This document shows, in pieces, positions 35,509-47,952 of a stretch of DNA of 64,000 bases. The DNA comes from Lutjanus erythropterus. Taxonomy: Eukaryota > Chordata > Actinopteri > Lutjaniformes > Lutjanidae. The DNA lies in NCBI GenBank assembly GCA_020091685.1, contig CM034607.1, positions 13,444,884 to 13,508,883 on the forward strand. Direction: 5' to 3'. Both the position numbers and the translations under genes were made by a program. Position 1 is the first letter of the stretch; each line of letters begins with the position of its first letter. The notes beneath the pieces were generated by a model that was given only the letters and a program-made list of their open reading frames with translations, was not told where the DNA came from and did no database searches.

Positions 35509-37379
35509 AATTAACAGTGTAACGAGTCTTTGTTTAATTCTGCATCTATCTGACCCACCCACCAGAACTTTTTTTAGTGAGAGATGAGAAATCTTAATTC
35601 TTGAAACAGCTCTGATTCTTTCCCACTGTCTTCTCCCACTAAAACAGCACAGTTAACCAACAAAGGCTGCTAAGCTTGAGGTGACAAAATCCAAAATGTA
35701 AAGGTTGAACGGAAATATAGTTGGATTATAATAATGCCACACTGACTGAAACTGACAATAGGACTGTTAACATATGATGCCTTTTATCTCTTGTTTCTAG
35801 AATTATGTGTTTTTCTGGACATGTAAGGAATTGTTGGTATGTCATATTTTTTAAAGGGAGTTTAGTGTAATATTTACCCTGGAGTGTGCAGAGAGCTTTA
35901 GTCAACTTTTAACTATAACTAGGCGTCTATGTGCAGAGGCATGTTTGAAATTCTCCAACAAAAATGCAAATTTAAAGTACAGAGATTCAATTTGTGATCA
36001 AACACTGATCTAATCAGCAACTGATAAGATATTAAAAATATCTAAGCTGAAGTCATCTGAACCTCAAAAGTCTAATGATACACAGCAAACATTAATAGGA
36101 ACATTTCAGCTGAATACATGATCAGGTTTGGAATCACTTGATCATTTACTTCGTAAGAACATTTATGGAAAGATTTGAAACTTGAAAGAGGCTTTGTCTG
36201 TCAGCCATGTTTGATCATGGAGAGGCAGTGCCACACTTCTCTCAAACATTGGCAGTCTAGTGGATTCCAGCTGAGTGGCAGCACAGTTGGCTGTGTACTG
36301 AAGCTGGAAGGCCAAACAGAAGCAAGGTTTGGCTCGTACATGGCTGCCAGATGTGGTTAGTATTCGGGGATATGGACTCGGGCCGATTTGGAATGACACT
36401 AAGCTGCAGTTAGCAGCACTTTGGCTAACTTGGCTAACTCAGAAACTTAATCTCATGATTTGGGTGAAGGATGTCAGGGGAGTTCAGGGTTAATAACTAG
36501 TTTGACACTGGTAAAAGACCAGTAATTAGTCAGCAATCTACAAGGTAATCAGGCACCACGCAGGTCAAACGCTTTGTATTTTTCTGGGGCTTTGGTGGTT
36601 TTAGCATCCTGAACAACATTCTAAAATTACAGACTCACACATGATTATTTCATGGGCAAATTCTAGTAATTTAGACTGAGTACAATAAAGTTTAACTACT
36701 TTTAAGGCAACAAAAGCAAATAAAGGATTCTGAAATGTTCCACCAAAATTATATTCCTGGCAATGTTGACAACACTTTGAAATAACAATATGTCTTGTAG
36801 ATAATACCTCAATAATTTTTGTCTATTTCTTCTAAGATAACATACCGTAAATATTCAAACAGTGCAAATATGATATCATAAAATATGATGCATTGCTGTA
36901 GATTAAACTACCCAATAGCAAATAAAGTGGCTACAATTAGCACAATCTTAACATCTTCAGCAGTAAAATGCAACATGCAGTGGCAATATCAAACCAAAAT
37001 AATATATAAATGTAAAACACTGACACGAACCATTCTACTGCACAGTTACTACAATTTTTTTTGCTATAACCTACATATGTTACATACCTTTACTTCATAA
37101 GGTGTGGAATGCACAACCTTTACATGTAGCTGTGTTAGTAGGTGTACTTTTGTTCAAGTACTGGACCTGAATACTTCTTCCACCTCTGGTTAGCACACCC
37201 ACAGCAGAAAGAGCTTTTCAAACACAATGCACTTTGAGTTGTGCTTGCAGAGGAGCACGACACTTGCTTGACGTGGAGAAAAGACTTTGTGGCACAACAT
37301 AAGCCATTAGAAATAATGGAATTCAGAGCGCAATGGTGCGGTATCATGTTGTATCTGAAAGGCCCATAATTGTACCTGT
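35509..37379. other. No gene recognised
   Basis: AT-rich sequence. Frames at 36163-36399 (minus) and 36175-36360 (plus) are mutual shadows with no recognisable content. Confidence 0.4.
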
Positions 37380-37700
37380 GTTACCAGCCGAGTTTGCCCC
37401 TTTAAAGTGCATCTCCTTTTGGGTAACCTGTGTGTGTGGCTGTGTCTGTTATGAAAAGCTAGCTAGTTAGCGGCTACCAAGCCTCCAGGAAGAGACTCGG
37501 GCTTTGAAGCCAATTCCAAACTATGTAATGACATCTTCATGCTATACTCTACGGCCCCAAAAAGACTTTTCCCCCATAGACTTACATTTTGAAAGAAACG
37601 ACTGTAAAATGGAATGTCACAACCCTCACGAAATGACTCGTTTGATCACTGGAATTTGATGCATTTGCTCCAGTAGCATTTGGAAAGTCTCAAAGATCTG
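37380..37700. repeat. Probable degraded interspersed repeat
   Basis: CCAGGAAGAGACTCGGGCTT, AAGCCAATTCCAAACTATGT, AATGACATCTTCATGC and GGCCCCAAAAAGACTTTT form a word order I associate with a common fish repeat. There is no second copy in this window to verify it. Confidence 0.4.
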
Positions 37701-39230
37701 CATGATTAAATCATTTTATCTCCTCCAAGTTAGCGGAGGCTAAACCTGTAATGGGTAGTTGTAGGGCCCAACTGCAGCACACAGGAGACCAGGAACAGTT
37801 GGTGATGAATTTTAATGTCATACTTTGAAACAACATGACTTCATGTTTGGAGATGAAATATACAGAAAATATAGTTGAACATTTAACCAAATAAGTAAAC
37901 CATGAAAAATCCAAATAAATAAGAAATTGTGGATATTTTTGTTCTCCACAGGGCTGCAGTGATGCAATGGGAGGACTCACTTTTAATCAAGAGAAACTTT
38001 ATTCAGGGTTTCATATTTTATAACGTGAAAACGAAGCATCAGCACTGGACAATCCATCGTTTCTTCAGAATAAAATAAATATGACACATTCTTAAATTAT
38101 TCCATCTATGTGTTCACTTCTTCTTCTCTTATTGTCCCGCCAGTATTGTTACACTGAAAATCTGGTATCCAATGGCTGCTATTGCCTCAAGGTCAGTGAA
38201 GCTAACAAACACATCAGGGAGATGCAGCGTGACAGGTGTTTTGCGTTCCTGTTACACCTTGTCATTGACAACGCGGGGGATACATAAATGAGAATCTTAC
38301 GCAGTCAAGAGACGTTAGGAAAATAATGCAAATTTGGTTAAATGGGGACAAAGAAAATGATGAGTCCTGCTGTAGTTCTAAGCACAGGCCTATCATTTAG
38401 CCTGGGTGTCCAGATGTCATGAGCGTTTTTGTATGAGCTAATGAATTCTCTCTTTTCCCCTGAGCAACAAAATTATTTTTACAATTTCCTGTTCATGTTC
38501 ATAATGACCAATTGCTTTAACTGAAATAACATTTTCAGCTCCGGGGGCTCTTTAAAACATGTTAATAGTAAAAAAAACCCCAAAAAAACCCATCCATTTA
38601 CCTGTGTAAAAGATTTCAGACTTGTGGATGTGTTTATCTGTGGTGCTGAACTCCCCTCCAGTTAGCGCTGGAATAAAAGCCCTGCAGTCAGTTTCTTTTG
38701 CTCCGTAATGGTGCTGCAGTGACAGAGATGAGTGGCAGTGAGCAATAACCAGCAGGTCAATAAGAATTAAGGCAGCAGAGAAAGAGAGAAAGTCGAGGCA
38801 CAGAGCCGTTTAAAAAAAAAGAAAGAAGAAGAAGTGGCCGATAGAGGAAGGGCTGTGCACTAAAGCTCAGATAACATTTTTATTTTTAGTCCATCAAAAA
38901 TAACTGTCCACCGTAGAGTCGATCGCTTAAGAATCGCTGCAAGTTTGCTTCTTTCTCTGGTAAATGTGACTCTGAGAGCATCATGACTCAGACAACTGTT
39001 CTCTTTTCATAGAAGTAAACACACGCAATCTCATTGTCTACCTTCACTTCTCAATTGACAGTCCGAATAACTGTGCTGATTGTCCTATCAGAGCTTAGCA
39101 ACGGTAACTAAGCACGGCATGCCTGTCAAGCGTTGACGAAATGGTGTGCCCGGGGCTCTAATAAGAGCAATATTCAGTATCTATTACAGTTTGGAGGGTG
39201 GTGTCTCTTATATTACCTTTTCAAAAACCA
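37701..39230. other. No gene recognised
   Basis: Short open frames only. The stretch at about 38690-38960 has balanced composition, a GA-rich patch (38770-38830) and no repeat similarity. Confidence 0.4.
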
Positions 39231-39545
39231 AAAGTGAATATTTACAGGACTAGTGTGTTTAGTGGCATCTAGTGGCTGTTTACTGCAACCAACTCAATAC
39301 CGCTTGCCTCACTCTCTCCTTCAAAGCACACAGGAGAAACTACGGAGACTGTGAAACCTGCAAAAGGCCGCCAGTGTTTGGTTTGTCTGTCTTGGACTAC
39401 TGTAGAAATATGGCAGTTAAACATGGCGGTCTCCAGGACCCTCTCTCTATGGCTGATTCTAAAGTAACGAAAACATGATTCTTATTTTCAGGTGAGTATA
39501 TACTAATGAAAATATGCAATATTATATTAAAGTATAAATCTCACA
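39231..39545 (+). repeat. Dispersed repeat, two-copy family, copy 1
   Basis: Shares ordered words with 60120-60405: ACTGTAGAAATATGG, a GGCGGTCTCC / GGGCCTCCATGG stretch, GTAACGAAAACA / GTAACAAAAACA, ATTCTTATTTTCA and TATATACTAAT. The order of the two copies agrees throughout. The 68-codon frame inside (39272-39478) belongs to the repeat and has no known domain. The class is unknown. Confidence 0.65.
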
Positions 39546-41557
39546 CACTGAGACTTCATAGAAAATGAAGGAATGTATACTGTGCTAGTTTGTCAAAAAA
39601 CTGTCCTCAGGTACCTATTGTTTATTGATGTAAGAAATGATTCATATGATTCACTTGAGTATCGTGATATTGTGGTTTGTGATACTGTATCTGTATATAT
39701 AAGATTCTTTTAGCCGAGGATTCTTTTTTTTTTTTTTTTTTTTTTTCTTATTGTCAGTCAGTGTGCATTGCAGTAACAGAATAAAATAGATAGAGGGTTA
39801 TAAAAAATGTACAGGGACAAAATTTCAATGAGGAATTAAAGGGAATGATAAATGTAGTTTTATACTAGCTGGTGCATTTATTAAAAATATGCTCAGGACC
39901 ACATGTGCTGTCGGTCGACTGATGAGAGAGGGCGAATGGATCGGTTGGTAAACAAGTTTCAGTTCTTGTTTTTTTATCTGCGTCATTGTACACAGAACAG
40001 TGCAACAGCGTTAAAGGCTGCACACTTTTCTTAGTGAGTCTCAAAATCTTCACAAACCACAAAACTAACTCTGATGGAAGAAGAGAGAAGAGCAGTGTGA
40101 TGCACTGTCGAGCACTTCATCCATACAGGTGCACCTGTAGAGCGCGCAGAGCAGGTGATGCTTGCTTGTTTGTGTTTGTTTTTGCCACAGACAGGCTCAG
40201 ATTGTTACTGTTAATGTCTGACAGCATAATGGAAAGACTCACGGCAGTGAGAGAGCTTATTGTAAAGCGTCAGATACCTGTTGTTTAAGCAGAAACAGCT
40301 GTTTAACTGCTCTCACCAAACACATTCATTCCAACTTTACAGAAACTGAATCAAACTCATCAAAAAAAAAAATTTTGGTTTATCTTCCCACTGTCCCAAC
40401 AATCACCCACTCTGGTTTGGTCGAAATAAAGGCTTATTTCACGGTGTAGAGGAGTGCACAGCATGCAGCGCAGGTGATGCTGGACAGAGGCTGCAGCCTC
40501 CGGAGAGAAGCTCCACAGCTGATTTTAGTAACTGAACTACAGGAGGACGCACACTTAAACTTTATCTGACTGCGTGAAAAACTGATATTTTCACATCACA
40601 GATGATGTAGAAAGGCATTAAAACACTAACTGGTAAAGCACACTCATGAAAGCTCATACAGGACTTTAGTGTCATACACTGCACTGTAAAAAAAAGGGAT
40701 AAATCATCAAGTATTCATATAGGATGGCCAAGTCTGATTCAAATAAAGAAAATCTTAGTCAGGGACAGCCCTATAAAACACACAGGCCATATGAATACAA
40801 TAGTACAATGAAGGTATAGGAAAATAGCCAAAGTAAGGGCAGCGGGCCTTAGGGAGCAGTAAATTGTTAAAGGGGCCAAGTTCTTTATCTTTACATTAAA
40901 AAATCCTGAGGGAAAATACGGTTTTGTGGTTGTGTCTGCTCTGAGTTATTATGTAGCTTAATCCAACACACAGGCCAGACACGCACCGCACATCTATCCA
41001 GCCATCAAAGATTCCTCTCCTACATCTCTGTCTCTCTGTGACCTTGTGTATTAATTATTCACATTGTATGAGTGTAGCCCCGCTGGAACATTTTCCTTCA
41101 TTAATTCCAATATGTACTGTGCTGTGGGCCTGACAAGTCATTTACACTCTCACACTCACCACTGAAACTGCTTTCTTTTTCTGTCTGCTGCTTATCATAA
41201 CCTTGTATTGTGGCTTTTCTTCCTTGTTGTTTGTTTTATGTCCCTCTGCACCTTTTTTGTCTCTATCTGTTCTCCTCAGGGACGAAATAATATCACCTTT
41301 TTCACAACAACCAGACATGTCCGTGTATGCCTGTTCTTCTCCACACCCTCTCCTTCAATTCTCATCTTCTCTCTTTTTGTAAGTGTCATCACAAAAAAAA
41401 AAAAAGAGGACAAAAGTGTTTGAAACGCTTTATGATTCTAGGAATGTTTTAAGCGTCCATTACTTTTAGATGACCGGTGGACCAGTTGCAAAAATTCCCA
41501 TTATGTGTGTCTTACTCAGCTAAAGCCTTATCTTCACTGTCCTTTCTTTTCCCTTAG
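39546..41557. other. No gene recognised
   Basis: Contains a long T run (39724-39746). The 100-codon frame at 39986-40288 has no recognisable domain. GCACTGTAAAAAAAAG at about 40682 matches the terminus of the TACACTGTAAAA family, but no partner end follows. Confidence 0.4.
39724..39746. repeat. Poly-T run
   Basis: 23 consecutive T residues. It may be the reverse-strand tail of a retroposon, but no body is recognisable beside it. Confidence 0.9.
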
Positions 41558-41589
41558 GTTGAAGCTGCCTCAGTATCAGAGAAAGCCAA
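41558..41589 (+). other. Candidate 32-nt microexon
   Basis: A pyrimidine tract (CCTTTCTTTTCCCTTAG, 41541-41557) immediately precedes the segment and a good donor (GTGAGTATAG) follows at 41590. Two of the three frames are open through it, reading LKLPQYQRKP or VEAASVSEKA. At 32 nt it is not a multiple of three, so inclusion would shift phase; as a coding exon it would have to be constitutive or frame-switching. I do not recognise the peptide. Splice-site pairs of this quality also occur by chance. Confidence 0.3.
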
Positions 41590-44500
41590 GTGAGTATAGT
41601 TCTGAGTGCTCACCTAAAACCCCCAAACCTGAACACCCTAAGCTCTCACTGAAATCATAAACCATTTCGGGCTCAGCAAACCAGGCAATCACAACATTAA
41701 TGGAACATTTTCAGGGGTGACACAAAGTTCCTCAGGGATTTGAATAAAGTTTTCAGTATTTTCTCACAACCATCAGAGGGTTCAATGTATAATTAATCCT
41801 ATTTTTCACCCTCTTTAAGCTTCACATTTCCACATAGCAAAATGCATATTCATTGTGCATCACCTGCTGAGGCTGGTTGGCAGCGAACATGAATCTTGTC
41901 TCCATTAGCTGAAAGACAATTAATCAGCTGATGGTACTGTATCTGCATATCATTGTTCTAGAGGTTCCCCGTAATGTTAATGTTAGGTCGGGGTGAACTG
42001 TGCGACGACCATGCAAATGATGGAACAGATTATAAATTTAACCTCTCAAAGCTCTTGCATTTTAATATATACATTCAAGTATCAAATTAGACCAGCTGGA
42101 ATAATGAAGTTTTGCTCCCCGTTCAAAATCATGTACTAGTATCATGACACAGCAGAAAAAAAACCTTGTGACTCTCTGCTGCTATTTGTTTCAGGGTTTG
42201 AGCCAGAGCACAACGTTGCAACAATGCAACCATTTAAAAGATAAAATGCTCCTTAACAAGAACCCCTCCACCCCATTTGTCCCCCGTAAAATCAAGGGCA
42301 GAGTCTGCTGTTAACAGGCTTCTCATTTTTAGATTTTATAAGCCGTGTTAACATTGATTTTGTGAGTTTAGCCAAACTACAAATGAAACTTTTGGCTGTT
42401 ATTTGGTAAACGTGCTTTGCAAACCAGTCTGAGTAGATGGGTAGTTAGAGAGAGACAGAGAGAGAGAGAGGGAGAGAGAGAGGTGTTGTCAATCTATATA
42501 GCCAATACACCTGTCAGTAGGTAAAAAATGTCTTGAGACTGATGAAATATACAGTCTTTAGTGAAAAACTTTGGCTTTGCTAACAACACACTAACTACAC
42601 GTGACTCCTACGACACTTGTAAATTGTGTTTGTATCTGAAAGATAATTCAAAATAAGAGACTGGTGAAAGTGACAAGTTCTCTTAAACCCCTCATACACA
42701 CACTTATGAACAAATCTGTTCTTACAAATGACTGTAGCATGAGGACCAGTGTAAGACCAGGTCTGCTGCTCCTCCTCTCGGCTCTGTTTTCAGGCTTTAG
42801 AAAATCAAGCCTGTGACAGGACACTTTGGCCTATCACAGATCGATAAGATAGTTGATCGTTGGAAATGAGGTTCACCAATCAAACCTCTTTGAGGCACCA
42901 CACTAAAGCATCAGCGACTGATGGCCTGGGAATAAGACTCAATAATCGACTATCTTTCTCCGAAATCACTTATGTTTAATCGCTAACATTAGCTTAGCAG
43001 CCACAGGGAAGACTGGGAGTCGTAAGCAGAATTTTGATGATACCTGATATCTATATATAAGTAGTATCTATGGTTAGGATAAGATGTTAACGTTATGTTA
43101 CGTTAAGTTACCCCGGTCTCATGGTGTCAAGTCCTGACCATGTCCAACCATCCCACCTGCTCTATATGCAGACTTTCTTCCTCTTTATACTACGTCGACA
43201 GTCTGGTGCATCTCATACAACCACAGCTGAGTTTACATCAAAGCCACTTGAAAGTCTAGTGTGTCTCATTCAGCTACTAACGGGTACCGCCTGCTGTCTG
43301 ACTCACTGAAAGGCAGTGACAACATGTCGGTATGTGACGAGTTGGAAGTGAGAACGGGCTGGTGGCCTATTATTCCCTTTATTTCAAAATTTGTTTAATA
43401 CAAATGGAAAATAATTTTGGTATAGAATGAAAAAAGAGAATGAAGGCCTCATTTGAGCCCCTCAGACTCTGCTCATACAGTAACCAGCCTTCTTCTAAAT
43501 ATCGGGAAGACATTCATTCGTGGTCAAGTGCTTGCACGCGCATATGCAAACACACCTTCTCTTTTGCGCGTGCAGAAGCTTACACACACACACATAACGA
43601 GACCCAGAGATGACAGTTTAATTGCAAGATTGGCTAAGAAACATATAGAGCTGGAAAAACGGGGGTCTATTAGTGTATCCTTTGTAATGGATATCAGGAA
43701 TAGAAAGGGGAATTAGGCCTAGGCCTTACTACTGACAGAGCATTAGAATAATCCCTGCTACTTAGGACAACAGTCAGATACTAAATACACCAAATCCACT
43801 TCCCCCGCTCACAGAGCAAAAGCAAACTAATGAACGAGGCGCCTTTGCATATTCACCATTATAATTGAAGTCAGACAGAGACCATTTATTTTTATGAAGC
43901 ACCATAAAGCACTGCAGCAGCACGCGTGTGCTGTGCCAAACAAACACGTAAAGGCAAACACACGACGGACCTACACGCACGAGCGCACACATCCACATGC
44001 TCTTTTTTTTAATTTTTTTTTTATTCCAGCTTCAGTCCTCGCTTTTGAATCCTGACTAAGCCGAGAACATTCATTTTCTGAGTTGTTAAACTCAGAACAT
44101 AATGCCGGAGCGAGAGGAAAACAAGCCACAATACGGAGAGCACAAAGAGACAGAAAAGTAGACACAGCTAAGAGAGTGATAGTCGAAGATATAATAAAGA
44201 GTACATGAAGTTTAACTCCCCAGCAGCAACGATGCTCACCACAGCTGAGAGTGTTATCCTTACTTTCTCATGACCTCCCAGCTTGTATTTCATTATAATC
44301 TGCAGACCCTTCAATATGTGCCTTTGATGGTATGTTACAATCTATTTGCTGAGATCAAGAGGTTATTGAGAAATCCTCAAACTGACCCTCCATTCAGGAG
44401 ATATGAATATGTCCCAGAGTGCCTGGAGAATGAAGCGAGGTCATAAAGGCAGAGATTGAATGTCAAACCCAGGCGGCTAACTGGCAATATTGATACACTG

Positions 44501-45544
44501 GTTCATGGTTATATCAATAACGTCAACTGTAATTGGTGTAACCTGAACAGACCGCATGTCAGTTACAGGGTTTGTTGGCGCTATATTATCTGATAGTAAA
44601 GTGCTGATGATGATCTGTGATGTTCCAAGTGTCCGTGGTCGTAGAGGAGAGGGAATACAAAAGGAAAAATGAACCCTATTGATTCTTTCAGTTAGTTCTG
44701 ACCATGTGTGAGAGGGTTCCTGCTGCGTGATGCGGTTTTGTTCTGCTACTAATTTTTAAGCGGGGAAACATTCATGTCATGTTTTTGGTGCTGTGGTACT
44801 GAAGCATGAAAGTCTTTTTCCTTCAACTTTTTCTGGGCCAGTAAACAATTGAACTCCCTCGGAGACACCATGTTTTTAAGCTTCCACTTGTATACTCAGT
44901 CGTGCTTTGTGCCTGGATTAAATCTTGTGATTTAAATGTTATACTGTAATTACATTGTGGCTTAATTTACATTAATGATCTGACGCAGCAGGAAAAGGAG
45001 AGAATCAGATATTAATGCAAAATCAATATCCATCTACAGCATAAAAACAGTCCTTTTGAGTGAATAAAAACTTAAGTGTTTTCCTTTGGAATGAAGAAAC
45101 GAGAAAAAAGCAAAAAAGTAAGGGACAGAAGAAAGATATACAGGTTAAATACTCTAAATCAAATCGACTAAAAAACAGACCTCCAGAAATAACTCACAAT
45201 TTCTATGATTAAAATCTAAAGCTAATATACATGTCTATTAAATTAATTGTTAAAGACAATTGTATTTGAGGTACTCAGTTCTGTTCTCAAGCTTTTTAGC
45301 AAAGTAGAGCGGCAGCATTCCCAGTTGCTCTACACAGCCTTTCCAACTCGTTGACTCATTTTTAATTAAACATTAATCCAGTGGTTCCAAAACTTCTCCT
45401 GGCAAGCCCTCCTTCAGAGGCTGAAAAAAGTTCATGCCCCATGCCAAACTCTTGTTTGTTTATTTTCCCCAACATAAATTATATTCAGTTAACTTTGTTT
45501 CACCCTATATTTCTGTCCTGGTAATCCAGGCTCCCCTCCCTGCA
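41590..45544. other. No gene recognised
   Basis: Repeat-poor by eye. Contains a GA-rich run (42446-42482) and T runs near 44005-44022. The block at about 44270-44490 has balanced composition and no open frame and looks like non-coding sequence that may be conserved. Frames of 62-87 codons have no recognisable domain. Confidence 0.4.
42446..42482. repeat. (GA)n microsatellite
   Basis: AGAGAGAGA runs interrupted by single C and G bases over about 37 bases. Confidence 0.93.
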
Positions 45545-45870
45545 GTGACTTGAAATTAATCAACAACACTTTTGATAATCAGTTAGTTGCTTAAGTCATT
45601 TATCAAAGAAAAATGTTCTGTCGTGGTTCAAGCTTCTTAAATGCCAACATTTGCTGCATTTTCCCTTTTTGTTCCCCGGTATAATTGTAAATTGAATATC
45701 TTTCGGTTGAATATTTTTTGGACTGTTGGACGAACAAAACAAGTAATTTAAAGACACCACCTTGGGCGAGGAGAACTTGTGATGGGCATTTATCATTATT
45801 TTATAGACCAAATGATTTATAGATTTATTGCACAAGAATGAACTTCCACACTCAATCAACAACTTAATCA
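45545..45870. repeat. Fragment of the 'TTAGTTGCAGCCCT' hAT-like family
   Basis: Has TTTGATAATCAGTTAGTTGC at its left, then AAATGCCAACATTTGCTGC, GTAAATTGAATATCTTTCGG, GAACAAAACAAGTAATTTAA and ATTTTATAGACCAAATGATT. These align in order with 32100-32370. Non-coding; the 123-codon minus frame here is incidental. Confidence 0.6.
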
Positions 45871-45886
45871 ATAATGAAAAAAGCAT

Positions 45887-46450
45887 CACACACACACACA
45901 CACACAGGTATGAAATACAATATTGTCCAACACAGAAACAAACACACCACCCACATTTATTTCGCACAACAGATCACACACACATACTGTACTGTATGTG
46001 CCACCAAACACACGCACGCACACAAACACACACACATATGGAGTTGTTCTTTTATAATGGCTTTGTGTCAGCATATAACGGATGTCTCCTAACAGTCCCA
46101 TTTATTCCCATCTCCAGCTAGCCTATGCCTGTCCAAACAACAGCATGAAACAAAGGATGGAAAACAACAGAGGGGAGACAAACACATCAATCTGCCACCA
46201 AACCACACACACACAATCACATCAAACACACACATATGCACAACACTGATAGATAGCCTAACAGAAAGAATGGAGACATAGTTATTGAAGATTTTAACTC
46301 ATACATAGTCATGCATTGATATGTGGGAAAGATATGGAATAGCAACTGAAAACCAGAAAAAGAAAATTGTCGGCCAGTTTTCACAAACAACAAAATGAAG
46401 ACCTACAATCGATGCATGTATAAACACACCAAAACACACACACACACAGC
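45887..46450. repeat. CA-rich microsatellite cluster
   Basis: Several separate (CA)n runs occur (45887-45906, about 45975-45987, 46007-46036, about 46205-46215 and 46434-46448), separated by CA-biased sequence. They generate His/Thr-rich frames on the plus strand and Cys/Val-rich frames on the minus strand, none of them real. Confidence 0.85.
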
Positions 46451-46483
46451 TGCTGCTGTGTACCAAAATCGTTCTATTCTCAG

Positions 46484-46597
46484 CCTTCTCTTTCTCGAGG
46501 GCGATGGGAAGAAAGGAAAGCATAAGGAACCAGAGTACAGATCAGTCAGCTGTCAGAGCGCTGTGTCTCCGAGGTGGATTGGGCCCTCGGAGATGAA
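46484..46597 (+). other. Candidate 114-nt exon-like segment
   Basis: Preceded by TTCTATTCTCAG and followed by a strong donor (GTAAGTCTG at 46598). One frame is open across all 114 nt (read from 46485: LLFLEGDGKKGKHKEPEYRS and onward to SEMK), and the length is a multiple of three. The polypyrimidine tract is short, the peptide is not recognised, and the upstream 90 bases are CA-repeat. This could be chance or a non-coding RNA exon. Confidence 0.22.
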
Positions 46598-46872
46598 GTA
46601 AGTCTGATACAGGGAGAGGATCTTTGATTGGAGTCAAAGCTTAATGGGGCTCCGCACTGAGAGCGGAATGGGCTGCAGCATCGCTCCAGCCTCAGGGATC
46701 ACGCTGGATATTTGATAGAGGCACACGCTGCCGTTTTATCTGAACGCACACACCTGCATGTTTCGAGGGAAGAAATAGAGAAATCAGCCTCCTCCCAAAA
46801 CACAAACACTTTCTCCCTGTGTGTCACCAACTGTAGCTGCACTGAAACACATGAGCAGAAATGTAAATGAGC

Positions 46873-47952
46873 TGCACTCTTTGAAATAAGGTTTCCAAAA
46901 GGGTTTTTTTTTTCCTGAAGGGCAGAGGTTCTACACATAACCATTTGCTTCTGCAGAACCTTTTTTTGAGGGAAGGGTTTGTCAGGGCTTCCTTTCATCC
47001 AAAGAACCCCCTTTTTTTTGAAGAGTTCTTTTCATCAAGGGTTTGTCAAGGGTTCTTTATACCATAATATAAAAGGGTTCTCGGCAGACCCCCCTGGGTA
47101 GGTTCTAGATAAAACTCCTGGAATATAAAATGCTTCTCGATAAAACCCAGTGCATGGGTTCCTGTAAGCACTCTTAGACGGGTTCTTTGTAAGACAAAGG
47201 GATCCATTAAGATTGTGTTTTTTAATTCAAAGAACCCTTTTTCAAAGATAGAGTTCTTCATGCAATGCTGAAATTCTTGAAGAACTGTTTCATCAGTGGT
47301 TTGTCAAGGGTTCTTTGAGCCATAATATAAAAGGGTTCTTGGTAGAACCCCCTGGTTGGGTTCTAGATAAAACCTTCAGATTGTAAAAGGGTTCTTGATT
47401 GAACCCCTCTGTGATTTCTTGCTAGGACCCATAGAGGGTACAAACGTTCTGAGTAGAACCCTCAGATACACCTTGTCAACCAACATGGAACCAGCCCCAT
47501 TCTGGTTCAAACACCTAATTCTGAACCATTTGGAGCATTTCAACCAAAAACAAACCGGTTCTGAAGGCTAAAAGTTAGTTCCCAGGTGGAACCAAAATGT
47601 TGATGACGTCCTTGATTACAAAGGTTCCACTCAAACTGGTGGGAGCGCAGGCTAGTTAGCTAGACCAAGGTTCCAAGAATCTTGAATGGAACCGGTTCAA
47701 TAACCAGAGCTAATTTGGTGGAAAGGTTCTGGGTGGAATCATTACACCATGAAAGGGTTCTATATAGAACCTCTCATAGGGGGTTCCAGGTAAAACAGAT
47801 GGTTCTAGGTATAACTCTTTTTGTTGGGTTCTAGGTAGAACTCTCTGAAAGGGCTCAAAGTGGAACGTTTGGAAATGGTTGTACCAGGAACCAAAATGGA
47901 TTGTCCTCTGCCCTTTATGGTTCTAGATAGCACCTTTATTTCTAGCAGTATA
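46873..47952 (+). mobile_element. GGTTCT-family element, copy 5 (both ends present)
   Basis: Starts TGCACTCTTTGAAATAAGG and ends AGCACCTTTATTTCTAGCAG followed by TATA. The interior shows the tandem units clearly: TATAAAAGGGTTCTCGGCAG, then AGAACCCCCTGG, GGGTTCTAGATAAAAC and repeated forms at about 47060-47130 and 47325-47400. These are followed by the central part (GGAGCATTTCAACCAAAAAC) and the right part. Non-coding. Confidence 0.88.

Noticed and set aside
39724..39746. Processed-gene copy tail on the minus strand
   Set aside because: No gene-like body or target duplication was found next to the T run. The same holds for the T run at 60862-60887.
40682..40697. A further copy of the TACACTGTAAAA element
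   Set aside because: Only one terminus-like word (GCACTGTAAAAAAAAG) is present. No interior words or partner end follow.
45887..46450. His/Thr-rich and Cys/Val-rich small proteins
   Set aside because: They are direct translations of (CA)n and (GT)n repeats on the two strands.
47060..47400. TATAAAAGGG words as promoters
   Set aside because: This TATA-like word is a regular part of each GGTTCT tandem unit and recurs in every copy, so it is repeat sequence rather than evidence of a promoter.
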